Below are positions 1 to 7,888 of a stretch of 62,643 nt of DNA, piece after piece. Under the pieces are notes generated by a model. The model saw nothing but the letters and a program-made list of their open reading frames with translations, searched no databases and was not told where the DNA came from. The stretch is from Syntrophomonadaceae bacterium (GTDB lineage: Bacteria; Bacillota; Syntrophomonadia; Syntrophomonadales; Syntrophomonadaceae): contig JAAYCK010000072.1 of the NCBI GenBank assembly GCA_012729835.1, positions 1 to 62,643 on the forward strand, in the 5' to 3' direction. Numbering within the stretch: position 1 is the stretch's first letter; each line of letters opens with the position of its first letter. Both the position numbers and the translations under genes were made by a program.

Positions 1-205
1 GTGTGTCAATTCCCGTTTCATTGACTGCCTAATCAATATTCTCTCAACCTGAGATTTTTTGGGTGTTAATAACCACCACCCTTAGTTTAGTGCGGCCCGA
101 AAGTAGAAGTATTCATAACAATGACAACCAAGAGCTTTGCCACAATAATAAAGAATCCGCCCCTACAATTCGTTCACTCGGACACGGTCACATCCTCGCC
201 AAAAA

Positions 206-238
206 AATCTGTGTCAATCTGTGTTAATCTGTGGCAAT
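206..238. repeat. Three tandem 10-bp repeats over the end of the RND gene
   Basis: Three consecutive units of the form AATCTGTGKY lie here, starting at 206, 216 and 226. The stop codon of the RND gene (224-226, minus strand) falls inside the second/third unit, so the last codons of that gene are made of repeat sequence. The rest of 1-205 shows no gene that I can support. Confidence 0.7.
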
Positions 239-3200
239 AGTTTCCGTCTCCCCCGTAACCACGGTTTCCCCCGCCTCTTTGGCAGCTTTGCGCTTTTTCA
301 GCTTCCGGCCCCAGTCATCGAATATGCTGTAAACCACCGGTACCAGCACCAGGGTGATTACAGTCGAAACCAACAATCCGCCGATAATGACAATAGCCAG
401 CGGGGCCTCAGACTCGCCGCCCTCACCCAGACCCAGCGACATGGGGGCCATGGCCAGGATGGTGGCAAATGCGGTCATCAGGATCGGACGCAGCCTTACC
501 CGGCCGGCTTCGACAATCGCGGCATTCCTCTCCATGCCGCCGTGGCGGAGCTGCTGCAGGTAATCGATCAGAACTATAGCATTGGCCACCACGATACCAA
601 TCAACATGATGACGCCAATGAAAGCGTTGACGCTGAAACTGTTACCGGTCAGCAATAGACTCAGCACTACACCGATAAAGGCCGTGGGTACAGAAAACAT
701 AATTATGAAAGGTATAAAGAATGATTCATATAAAACCGCCATGACGGCATAGACCAGGATAATGGCCAGAAGCATAGCAGTGGCCAGGCTCATGAAGCTC
801 TCGATCATGTCCTCATTCTGTCCGCCGTACTGGATGCTGTAACCGGCCGGCAGGTTCATGCCTCCTACCCGGGCCTGGATATCCTTCATGACCGAGTTGA
901 GATCGCGGTTCAAGAGGTAGGCGTCTACTTCCGCTTCTCGCTGGCGGTTGACCCGGTTGATCTGCATGGGGCCAGGGGCGATTACAAAATCCGCCACCTG
1001 GGACAGTTTGATCACCGACCCTCTGCCGGTATTTATACTGATATTCTCCAGGTAACCGATGCTGTCATGACCTTCCTTAATATAGCGAACCCTTACATCC
1101 ACTTCCGTACCGCCCGACTTATAGCGAGTGGCCACCGTTCCATTGACCGCCGTCTTAACCTCGTTCGCGATCTGGGCTGGGCTCAAGCCATAGGTTGCCG
1201 CCCGGCGCCGGTCGATCTTCACCTGGATTTCCGGGTTGCCATCTTTCAAGGTGGAGGTTACTTCGCGGGTACCGGGTATAGTCCGTACTATATCCTCAAC
1301 CTGCTTGGACAACTGCTTAAGCACTGTCAGGTCATCACCCCGGACCCGAATCATAACCGGGGCCGTACTGCCACCCATTCCCGACGTCATGTCGGTGACA
1401 TTGACCTTGATCCGGGCACCTGGAATACTAGCCACCTTGTTTCTGATCTCTTCGGCTACCGTGTCGACACTGCGCTCCCGCTCGGTACGGGAAGGCAGCT
1501 TCACATAGATAGTAGCTTTCTCCGATTGGGTACCGCTGGTCAGTGACATATTATTATCGGCTCCGATACTGCAGAAGATGGTATCTACCTCGGGAACCTG
1601 CTGTAAATCTTTTTCGATTATATTTACTATACGATTGGTATCACTGAGCGGGTTACCCTTATCCGCTTCGACACTGATGGAGATCTCACCCGAATCCATG
1701 GCGGGCATAAACTCCGCTCCAATGAATGGGACCAGACAGGAAGCTCCTATCATCAGCAGGGTAACAACCCCTATGACTGTCCTGCGGTGGGATAATGACC
1801 ACTCCAGCCAAGTCTTATAGTATTCGCCCAGGTTGTCCATCCACTGGCCATAACGGTCAACCACGGCTCCGATACGCCCTTTCGAGGTCTCCGCCCGGCT
1901 CATCGCCTTGTCGGTCAGCATACGCGAAGACATCAAAGGCACCACCGTAAGGGAAACAAGCAGGGAGCAAAGGATAGCGAAGCTCACTGTCACCGCCATC
2001 GGTTTGAATATGACCGAGGCGATACCTTCAGTAACGAACATTACCGGCAGGAAAACCGCCAGTATGGTCATGGTGGAGGCTACGACCGCATTCCCCACCT
2101 GGCTCGCTCCGGTGATAGCCGCCTCGATGGGCGAAAGCCCCAGGAGTCTATGCCGGTAGATATTTTCAAATACCACTATGGAATCGTCTACCATGCGCCC
2201 GACGCCCAGAGCCAGACCACCCAGGGTAATAACGTTCAAGGTGTCATTATTATAATACATCAAGATAAATGTAGTGATTATCGACAGTGGAATAGCGGTA
2301 AAAATGATGAGGGTACTGCGGCCATTACGCAGGAAGAGGAATAGGATGAGCATGGCCAGCAAAGCACCCTCGATCAGGGTACGCTGGACCGAAACCAGGG
2401 TCTGGTTTATGTAGGTGGACTGGTCCATGACGATATCTACATCGAGATCCTGTCCCATTTCCTTTTCAATAGCTTCCATTTCAGCCGTGATAGATTCGCA
2501 GGCCTTAACCGTATTGGCGTCGCTCTGCTTCTGGCAGTGAATACCTACCGCTACCCCACCGTTTAGGCGGGTTATCTGGGTATCATCCACATATCCATCA
2601 GTAAGGACAGCGATATCTCCCAACAGCAGGGTAGCCCCGGTGCTGGTAGTTATGGCTACGTCCTTAATGTCTTCGACGGTTTGGAACTCTTGCAGATTGC
2701 GCAGGAAATATTCTCTCCCGCCGCTCTTCACCTGACCACTCGACATATTGAAGTTTTCCGCCGCCAGGGCCTGCGTGATCTGGGATATAGAAAGCCCGTT
2801 AGCCTCCAATTTGACCGGGTCCAGTTCTACCTTGATCTCCCGGGTTAACCCGCCGGTGATACTGACGGAAGCCACTTCAGGTATTCGTTCCAGCCTGGGT
2901 TTTATCTCATCTTCTGCGATACGCTGCAGCTGGGACATGCTGGTATTGCCTTTGGCCTGGATGCCCATCTGCACTATCGGCATCAGGTTGACATCCATCT
3001 TTAAGACCATCGGTTTGTCCACACCGTCTGGCAGGTACTTTTCCACCATGCTGGTCTTCTCGCGGATGTCGTTGATAGAGTTGCTCATGTCCGTGCCCCA
3101 GTTGAAACTGATCAGGATCATAGAATTACCAGGTGTGGAATAGGAGGCAATCTCCTTAACCCCGGATAGGGAGTTCAGCTGCCCTTCCAGCATCTTGGTC

Positions 3201-3385
3201 ACCTGTTCCACTTCCTCGGGGCCAGCGCCGGTATAGCTAGTCATTACCGCCGCATAGGGCAGTTTCATATCAGGATATAAGGCCAGCGGTAATTTTGAGA
3301 AGGTGAAAAAACCCAGTATCAGTATTACCGAGACCAGGATGGTCATGGTCACCGGCCGCTTGATGGAAAACCTGATAATACCCAT
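224..3385 (-). CDS. RND-family multidrug efflux transporter (HAE1/AcrB type)
   Basis: This is a full-length inner-membrane RND pump of 1053 residues, the usual size for the AcrB/SwrC family, which exports hydrophobic compounds using the proton gradient. A first membrane helix at about 12-31 is followed by a large extracytoplasmic loop to about 330, helices 2-6 to about 495, helix 7 at about 537-556, a second loop to about 860 and five more helices. The paired aspartates of the proton relay are at 400-401 (GRMVDDSIVVFEN). The lysine found in AcrB helix 10 is replaced in VVANAI (932-937), a substitution I associate with Gram-positive members. The start overlaps the stop of the upstream adaptor gene by one base (TAATG) and has a GGAGG site seven bases before it, so the two are co-translated. 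The substrate cannot be told from sequence. Confidence 0.95.
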   Translation of the reverse strand: MGIIRFSIKRPVTMTILVSVILILGFFTFSKLPLALYPDMKLPYAAVMTSYTGAGPEEVEQVTKMLEGQLNSLSGVKEIASYSTPGNSMILISFNWGTDMSNSINDIREKTSMVEKYLPDGVDKPMVLKMDVNLMPIVQMGIQAKGNTSMSQLQRIAEDEIKPRLERIPEVASVSITGGLTREIKVELDPVKLEANGLSISQITQALAAENFNMSSGQVKSGGREYFLRNLQEFQTVEDIKDVAITTSTGATLLLGDIAVLTDGYVDDTQITRLNGGVAVGIHCQKQSDANTVKACESITAEMEAIEKEMGQDLDVDIVMDQSTYINQTLVSVQRTLIEGALLAMLILFLFLRNGRSTLIIFTAIPLSIITTFILMYYNNDTLNVITLGGLALGVGRMVDDSIVVFENIYRHRLLGLSPIEAAITGASQVGNAVVASTMTILAVFLPVMFVTEGIASVIFKPMAVTVSFAILCSLLVSLTVVPLMSSRMLTDKAMSRAETSKGRIGAVVDRYGQWMDNLGEYYKTWLEWSLSHRRTVIGVVTLLMIGASCLVPFIGAEFMPAMDSGEISISVEADKGNPLSDTNRIVNIIEKDLQQVPEVDTIFCSIGADNNMSLTSGTQSEKATIYVKLPSRTERERSVDTVAEEIRNKVASIPGARIKVNVTDMTSGMGGSTAPVMIRVRGDDLTVLKQLSKQVEDIVRTIPGTREVTSTLKDGNPEIQVKIDRRRAATYGLSPAQIANEVKTAVNGTVATRYKSGGTEVDVRVRYIKEGHDSIGYLENISINTGRGSVIKLSQVADFVIAPGPMQINRVNRQREAEVDAYLLNRDLNSVMKDIQARVGGMNLPAGYSIQYGGQNEDMIESFMSLATAMLLAIILVYAVMAVLYESFFIPFIIMFSVPTAFIGVVLSLLLTGNSFSVNAFIGVIMLIGIVVANAIVLIDYLQQLRHGGMERNAAIVEAGRVRLRPILMTAFATILAMAPMSLGLGEGGESEAPLAIVIIGGLLVSTVITLVLVPVVYSIFDDWGRKLKKRKAAKEAGETVVTGETETIATD

Positions 3386-4563
3386 TACTTAACCTCCCCG
3401 GAAATCACTTTCACCAGGGTGTTCTTATTGACCAGGGTATTGCCCTTGGTTATTACCTTTTCACCCGCCTTCAGTCCGGAGGTGATTTCTGCGTACTGGT
3501 CATTTCTTACGCCCAGCTTCACTTCCCGCTCCTGAGCGCGGCTGTTCTTATCGACGATAAATACTACATTGGTATTATCCCGGGGAATAACTGCCTGCAC
3601 CGGGACTGCCAATACTTTGTTCTTAGCTTCGGTATAGACTACCACCTCGGCGTACATACCGGATTTTATCTTTCCGTCTTTATTGTCCAATACTACTTTG
3701 ACCCGGTAATTCCGCTTCACCGGATCCGGCATCATGGCCACGGTCGCTACCTTGCCCTTGAAGGGCTTGGCGCTGACCGGCCGTACATAAACCTCCACCC
3801 CGCTGCCAGCTTTTATATAGCTGATATCATTCTCGCTGACCATAACATCGGTCTCCAGGGTAGTGGTATCGCTCACCGATGCTGCTACACTGGTCGCTGC
3901 CGCCATGTCACCCAGAGCCAGATTGATACTGCCTACCACTCCATTTATCGGTGAGGTTATATTGCAGTGGGCCGCTGCGATCTGTACATCCTCCAGCTGT
4001 GCCTGGCTCAGAGCCACACTGGCATCAGCCGTACCGGCTATTGCTCCGTCATAAGCGGCCTGCATGGCTTCCATATCCTGTTTGGATACCGCACCTTGCT
4101 CATATAGTTGTTTGGTTCGCTCGTATTTGGCTTTCAATGCCTCCAAGTTAGCATCGGAAATCCTCTTACCAGCCAAAGCAGCAGCCAGTCCAGCTTCTGC
4201 CTGTTTGAGCTTTGCCTGGTAGTCACTACTGTCCAGAGTGACCAGTGTCTGACCAACGCTGACCTGATCTCCCGGTTGGGCCATTATTCCAGTAACCCGC
4301 AGGGGTGAGGCGATCTTCGGATATATGTACACTTCATTGGTGCCTCGCAGCGAGCCTCCATACCTCAAGGCCTGAGCCATGTCCAATTTTTGGGCTGTAG
4401 CCGCAATAATACTGAAAGCAGACTCCTTGACCTTCTCTTCCTCTTTACTGCAGCCAGATACCATTAAAGATAGAACTAATATCCCGAGCAACAAAATGCT
4501 GAGCACCTTAAAATGCCTCTGGTGTGTCCTGTATCCCGTTTGCTTCATCCCGTTCCCGTTCAC
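3385..4563 (-). CDS. HlyD/MFP-type efflux adaptor lipoprotein
   Basis: This is the adaptor subunit that partners the RND pump directly downstream. The N-terminus has a membrane segment ending in a lipobox, LMVSGC, with the lipidated cysteine at residue 38, so the protein should be anchored on the outer face of the cytoplasmic membrane. Residues about 70-105 and 195-225 look like the two halves of a barrel-sandwich (lipoyl-like) domain, separated by an alpha-helical hairpin at about 108-185 rich in Ala, Glu, Lys and Gln. The C-terminal 150 residues form the beta-barrel and membrane-proximal part (motifs such as GMYAEV and ITSGLKAGEKV). The start is GTG at 4563, with GGAGG seven bases upstream. 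It is the first gene of the pair and follows a strong promoter with a palindromic operator. Confidence 0.92.
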   Translation of the reverse strand: MNGNGMKQTGYRTHQRHFKVLSILLLGILVLSLMVSGCSKEEEKVKESAFSIIAATAQKLDMAQALRYGGSLRGTNEVYIYPKIASPLRVTGIMAQPGDQVSVGQTLVTLDSSDYQAKLKQAEAGLAAALAGKRISDANLEALKAKYERTKQLYEQGAVSKQDMEAMQAAYDGAIAGTADASVALSQAQLEDVQIAAAHCNITSPINGVVGSINLALGDMAAATSVAASVSDTTTLETDVMVSENDISYIKAGSGVEVYVRPVSAKPFKGKVATVAMMPDPVKRNYRVKVVLDNKDGKIKSGMYAEVVVYTEAKNKVLAVPVQAVIPRDNTNVVFIVDKNSRAQEREVKLGVRNDQYAEITSGLKAGEKVITKGNTLVNKNTLVKVISGEVK

Positions 4564-4616
4564 AATATTCCCTCCCGATGCTAATTGTCCGCTGTTATAC
4601 CAACCGGCCTAAACCC

Positions 4617-4634
4617 GACCGACCGGTTGGTCAG
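4617..4634. promoter_or_regulatory. Candidate TetR-type operator for the HlyD-RND operon
   Basis: The 16-base imperfect palindrome GACCGACCGGTTGGTC (14 of 16 positions symmetric) lies about 12 bases downstream of the -10 box, over the expected transcription start. On the minus strand it reads CTGACCAACCGGTC, which matches CTGACCGGCTGGTC-like sequence at the TolC-family promoter near 7803-7816. A further half-site CCAACCGG is at 4600-4607. Position and symmetry suggest a repressor site; the regulator gene is not in the window. Confidence 0.6.
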
Positions 4635-4645
4635 TTTATATGAGA

Positions 4646-4674
4646 ATTATAACCAGAAGTCTGTATGTGGTCAA
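4646..4674 (-). promoter_or_regulatory. Sigma-A promoter of the HlyD-RND operon
   Basis: On the minus strand TTGACC (4674-4669) is followed after exactly 17 bases by a perfect TATAAT (4651-4646). It points to the HlyD gene, whose GTG start is 83 bases downstream of the -10 box. Confidence 0.8.
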
Positions 4675-4742
4675 TAGCGTGGTGAAAAAATGGCCCTGCG
4701 GGCTAGCCCATTAAATCGTCATTGTTGCGAGAACGGGGGAAG

Positions 4743-4905
4743 ATTGCTTCGCTGCGCTCGCAATGACACAATACAGGATTGCCGCCCCGCCCTGTCATTA
4801 CTGCGAAAACTCCGAACCTATCATTGCGAGGAGCGTAAGCGACGCGGCAATCTATCCCTAGTCATATCGTTTTGGATTAGATTGCTTCGCTACGCTCGCA
4901 ATGAC
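4743..4905. repeat. Cluster of three short intergenic repeats (CATTGCGAGC...GCAAT type)
   Basis: Copies at 4743-4768 and 4880-4905 read ATTGCTTCGCT(G/A)CGCTCGC followed by AATGACA, and an inverted variant lies at 4821-4853 (TCATTGCGAGGAGCG...GCGGCAATCT). Each unit is itself partly self-complementary (GCGAGC/GCTCGC). Related copies recur at 60439-60466 and, degraded, near 60201-60228 and 61712-61735. The family lies only between genes here. It resembles the non-coding REP-like repeats common in Clostridia; there is no sign of coding capacity. Confidence 0.75.
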
Positions 4906-4922
4906 ACTTCGACTGCAGTGTA

Positions 4923-6524
4923 TTACTTGCCTATCTTAACCGTGGCCAGCAGGCCTTGTTCCAGTCTGTGACCGTCATTAAAGCGCAGGAAGGTATTGTC
5001 GACTACCAGCCAGTACTCTCCACTGTCTGGTTTTTTAACTGCTTGCATAGTTACTTTGCTGTTGCTGCTGGTAAATTGGACTGGTATGCGTTTTCCAGTG
5101 ATCGCATTAATCAATTGGATATTGGAATTGTTGAGGTAGCTGGTTTTGACACCCGCAAGAAAATCAAGGGCAAGGCCTTCTGGTTGCATCTTATATTCAT
5201 ACGCACCCTGGTACTTGTGGTCAGGGTAAAAGAACACCCATCCATTTTTGCGTTGTTCGTCGGAGAGTTCAGTCCATCCATTCTTAGCGTTACCCTGGTA
5301 GATATCATATCCGGTGCAACCCCGGATGATCTCATTCCAAGCCGGCCAAAACGCACTGTTGCGGGCCATGACCGGGTCTACGGTAATGGAAAAGCTGTCG
5401 GTATCGATCCTGATCAGATTGCCACTACCGGAATCGGAGGTGTTATGCAACAGCAATTCCGCTGCCTTTATAGCCTGATCATCGCTAACCTCAATATCAG
5501 GTTTTATCCCGATCTGGTTTATAGGCTTATCCAGGGGAGAATAAAAACGGGCAACGGTAAATTTCAGGCGATCTCCGTTATCCAACTCGAAGATCTGCTG
5601 CACCGTACCCTTACCATAGGTAGTATGCCCCAGTATGAGCGCACGTTGATGGTCCTTCATAGCTGCAGTGACGATCTCAGCAGCACTGGCACTGTTCTCA
5701 TTCACCAGCAGCACCAAAGGGCCTTCCACATATTGATCATCTAATGATCCGTTCAAGACCTCTATATTATTGCGCTCTTTAACGATAGCAGTCTCGCCCT
5801 CGCCGATAAAGAAGCCGGCTACCTGTAACCCGGTTTCCAGGAAGCCCCCCGGATTGTCTCTCAAATCAAGTATCCAGCTCTGGGCCTGCTTGTTCTTCAA
5901 TTCGCTAATGGCGGAACTCATCTCCGCGGCACTGCGGGAACCAAACTCATAGAGCTCAATTACGGCCACTTCCTTATTGAGCATTTCACCTTCCACACTG
6001 GGAAGGTCTATCTGCTTCCTGATCACCTTGCAATCGATCAGCTGGCCGTCACGCTTGATAGTTAAAACCACGGCGGTGCCTGCCGGTCCCTTGATATAGC
6101 CGGCCACCTGTTCTTTGGTCAATCCGGCCAGGGGATGGCTGCCAGCCTTCACTATAAGATCCCCCACCTTCAAGCCCACTTCTTCGGCGGGAGACCCAGA
6201 CACCAGGGCCATGACCTCAACCCCGTCCTTAACCGGATTGAAATAAACCCCTACACCGGTGAAAGTTCCGTTAAGCTGGTCCAATTCCTGTTGGAATTCT
6301 TCCTTAATGTAGTACTTGGCATAGGGGTCACCAAGAGACTTGAGCATCTCACTGACCGTTTTAGCGGTCATTACCTTTTCCGGTACCGGATCAACATAAT
6401 TTGTTTTGACGATCCGGTGTATTTCACCCATATCAGGCTGTTCGGCCAGTACTGGGCACACCGAGATCAAGCCAAGTGCCAAAATTATGAGAACACAGCT
6501 TAGCATTCTTTTTCTAACTGCCAT
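4923..6524 (-). CDS. S41-family C-terminal processing protease (CtpA-like) with C-terminal extension
   Basis: This is a secreted serine protease of the Tsp/CtpA family, which cleaves proteins near their C-termini outside the cytoplasm. From the chosen start it has 533 residues: a signal peptide to about residue 27, a PDZ domain at about 85-160, and the S41 catalytic domain at about 175-350. The catalytic pair appears to be Ser280 (in NENSASAAE) and Lys305 (in YGKGTVQ), with the supporting Gln309; the 25-residue Ser-Lys spacing matches the family. Residues about 385-533 are an extra C-terminal domain that I do not recognise. The start at 6524 is chosen over an upstream one at 6566 because GGAGG lies five bases before it and the signal peptide then begins properly. 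It follows the TolC-family gene after a terminator-like hairpin. Confidence 0.9.
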   Translation of the reverse strand: MAVRKRMLSCVLIILALGLISVCPVLAEQPDMGEIHRIVKTNYVDPVPEKVMTAKTVSEMLKSLGDPYAKYYIKEEFQQELDQLNGTFTGVGVYFNPVKDGVEVMALVSGSPAEEVGLKVGDLIVKAGSHPLAGLTKEQVAGYIKGPAGTAVVLTIKRDGQLIDCKVIRKQIDLPSVEGEMLNKEVAVIELYEFGSRSAAEMSSAISELKNKQAQSWILDLRDNPGGFLETGLQVAGFFIGEGETAIVKERNNIEVLNGSLDDQYVEGPLVLLVNENSASAAEIVTAAMKDHQRALILGHTTYGKGTVQQIFELDNGDRLKFTVARFYSPLDKPINQIGIKPDIEVSDDQAIKAAELLLHNTSDSGSGNLIRIDTDSFSITVDPVMARNSAFWPAWNEIIRGCTGYDIYQGNAKNGWTELSDEQRKNGWVFFYPDHKYQGAYEYKMQPEGLALDFLAGVKTSYLNNSNIQLINAITGKRIPVQFTSSNSKVTMQAVKKPDSGEYWLVVDNTFLRFNDGHRLEQGLLATVKIGK

Positions 6525-6577
6525 ACTTCCCTCCAAATCCCCATACTTAGTTCTGCCTAGCGACATTCAAATAACAA

Positions 6578-6611
6578 GCTGACACCTGGTACAACTTTAC
6601 CAGGTGTCAGC
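6578..6611 (-). terminator. Hairpin terminator after the TolC-family gene
   Basis: A perfect 14-bp inverted repeat (GCTGACACCTGGTA and its complement) with a six-base loop lies between the two genes. On the minus strand it is followed by TTGTTATTT, so it should end transcription coming from the TolC-family gene before the S41 gene. Confidence 0.75.
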
Positions 6612-6649
6612 ATTATTGGACCTTGATATAACATAGCAACAAAGACATT

Positions 6650-7753
6650 CTAATTTGATGCTGAGGCAACATAGGCCCATGGTTTCTCGAATGCCATTTC
6701 CAGATATTCATGATTATTTATGGTGCTATTCAGAGTTCTCTGGTAATCAGCCAAAAGCAGTTCTGCTGACATAACATCATACTTAGTGGCCATTCCCAAA
6801 TCGAACATAATCCGTTTTACCCGGACTGTTTCAGTCTGAGCCTTGACCTGCTGGCTGTAAATATCATAGGCGGCTTCTGATTGTTCAATGCCGTTGTACA
6901 GGCCATTGATCAGATCACGCATCTGGGTCCGGGTATCTGATGCAGTCAATTCAGCCTTCTTAGTATCAATTATTTGTGCTTCATACGGGGTGTTGCTGGC
7001 AGCATTCCACAAACTGGCCTGTAAATTGGCCAATTTTGCGCTTTGCTCCGCCAGCCATACCGTGGGGCACTGGTCCAGAATCCCGGATATCTTGGCGTCC
7101 GCGCTAGCTAATTTCAAGGCGCTATATGCTGGTTTTTCAGATAAGACCGGGCGCGAAGCGATCGGCAATCCCAACAGGCTATTGAAGGTCAAATAGGCCT
7201 TGTCCAGTGCCAGGTTGGCTCTATCCAACCCGGCTTTGGCCGCCTGATAACTGGCCTGGTAACCAATTAGTTGAGAAGAACTTACTATGCCCAGGTCGTA
7301 TGAGATTCGGTTATTGTTATATTGCATGAGGGTGGTGGCAACGTTTTGTTTAGCATATTCCTGGTCGGCTATCGCATTCAAGAGACTGTTATAATCCCTG
7401 ACGGCAGTGAGCACTACTCGGTCTTCTTCAACGGTCTTGGTTTTTACTGCCATTCTGGCACTTATGCTGGCGGAAACGGCACCGGTATAATAGGCATCCG
7501 CAGTAGGAGAATTACTGGGCGATGTCGGTATGTAAATAACTTTCAGGTCGGCAGCTTCCTGCACCTCATTAGCCCTTTCAACATTATAATCGGCAGTTTT
7601 TAGTGCAGTACTATTCTTCAGCGCCATGTTAACCGCCTGATTTACATCCAGAGTCAGGTTTTGGTCAGTGCTTCCGGCAGGTTGACCGGCATAGGCCGCC
7701 GGAGTTAAGGTAAGTAATATTAGCAATGTCGACACTATTATTCTCTTTAACAT
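6650..7753 (-). CDS. Short TolC-family (outer-membrane-efflux-like) secreted protein
   Basis: This protein of 367 residues has a signal peptide ending near AYA and long helical stretches typical of the TolC/OEP family: about 35-75, 110-205 and 260-355, with two related halves each ending in a motif of the type DLGIVSSSQLI or DLGMATKYDVM. It is clearly shorter than classical TolC (about 430-490), and the stretches that would carry the membrane-spanning beta strands look reduced. TolC-family proteins of Clostridia usually have no outer membrane to cross, so a wall or periplasmic-like adaptor role is possible. Two starts are available; the ATG at 7753 has GTGGGGA about nine bases upstream, while the one at 7762 abuts the same site. 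Its promoter shares an operator with the HlyD-RND pair, which suggests they form one efflux system. Confidence 0.8.
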   Translation of the reverse strand: MLKRIIVSTLLILLTLTPAAYAGQPAGSTDQNLTLDVNQAVNMALKNSTALKTADYNVERANEVQEAADLKVIYIPTSPSNSPTADAYYTGAVSASISARMAVKTKTVEEDRVVLTAVRDYNSLLNAIADQEYAKQNVATTLMQYNNNRISYDLGIVSSSQLIGYQASYQAAKAGLDRANLALDKAYLTFNSLLGLPIASRPVLSEKPAYSALKLASADAKISGILDQCPTVWLAEQSAKLANLQASLWNAASNTPYEAQIIDTKKAELTASDTRTQMRDLINGLYNGIEQSEAAYDIYSQQVKAQTETVRVKRIMFDLGMATKYDVMSAELLLADYQRTLNSTINNHEYLEMAFEKPWAYVASASN

Positions 7754-7788
7754 ATTAATCATTCCCCACTATTATTAGCTTTTCCATT

Positions 7789-7817
7789 ATTGTACTAGTA
7801 TCTGACCAGCCGGTCAA
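7789..7817 (-). promoter_or_regulatory. Promoter and overlapping TetR-type operator of the TolC-family gene
   Basis: On the minus strand TTGACC (7817-7812) is followed after 17 bases by TACAAT (7794-7789). The palindrome TGACCAGCCGGTCA (7803-7816) overlaps the -35 box and spacer and matches the operator downstream of the HlyD-RND promoter (shared core TGACC-R-CCGGTC). Binding there would block RNA polymerase. Confidence 0.75.
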
Positions 7818-7842
7818 CTTAATATTCACTGAAAATTAGAAG

Positions 7843-7868
7843 AGCCCCGGGTCAAAAGACCCGGGGCT
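7843..7868 (-). terminator. Strong hairpin terminator after the large stalk-domain protein gene
   Basis: AGCCCCGGGTC and its perfect complement form an 11-bp GC-rich stem with an AAAA loop, 21 bases beyond the stop codon at 7889. The minus-strand side is followed by TCTTCTAATTTT; the plus side by TTTTT, so it may work in both directions. Confidence 0.85.
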
Positions 7869-7888
7869 TTTTAGTTTGGTTTAAAGAA

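Larger units (their letters stand above)
4564..4922. other. Gene-free stretch between the S41 protease and the efflux operon
   Basis: About 360 bases hold no supported gene. From left to right they contain the ribosome-binding site and leader of the HlyD-RND pair, a palindromic operator (4617-4634), a consensus promoter (4646-4674), and then three copies of a short intergenic repeat (4743-4905). A 93-codon plus-strand open frame runs through the repeats but has no protein-like features. Confidence 0.75.

Noticed and set aside
4690-4971. 93-codon plus-strand frame between the efflux and protease genes
   Set aside because: It consists largely of the intergenic repeat units read in translation and runs into the antisense of the protease gene.
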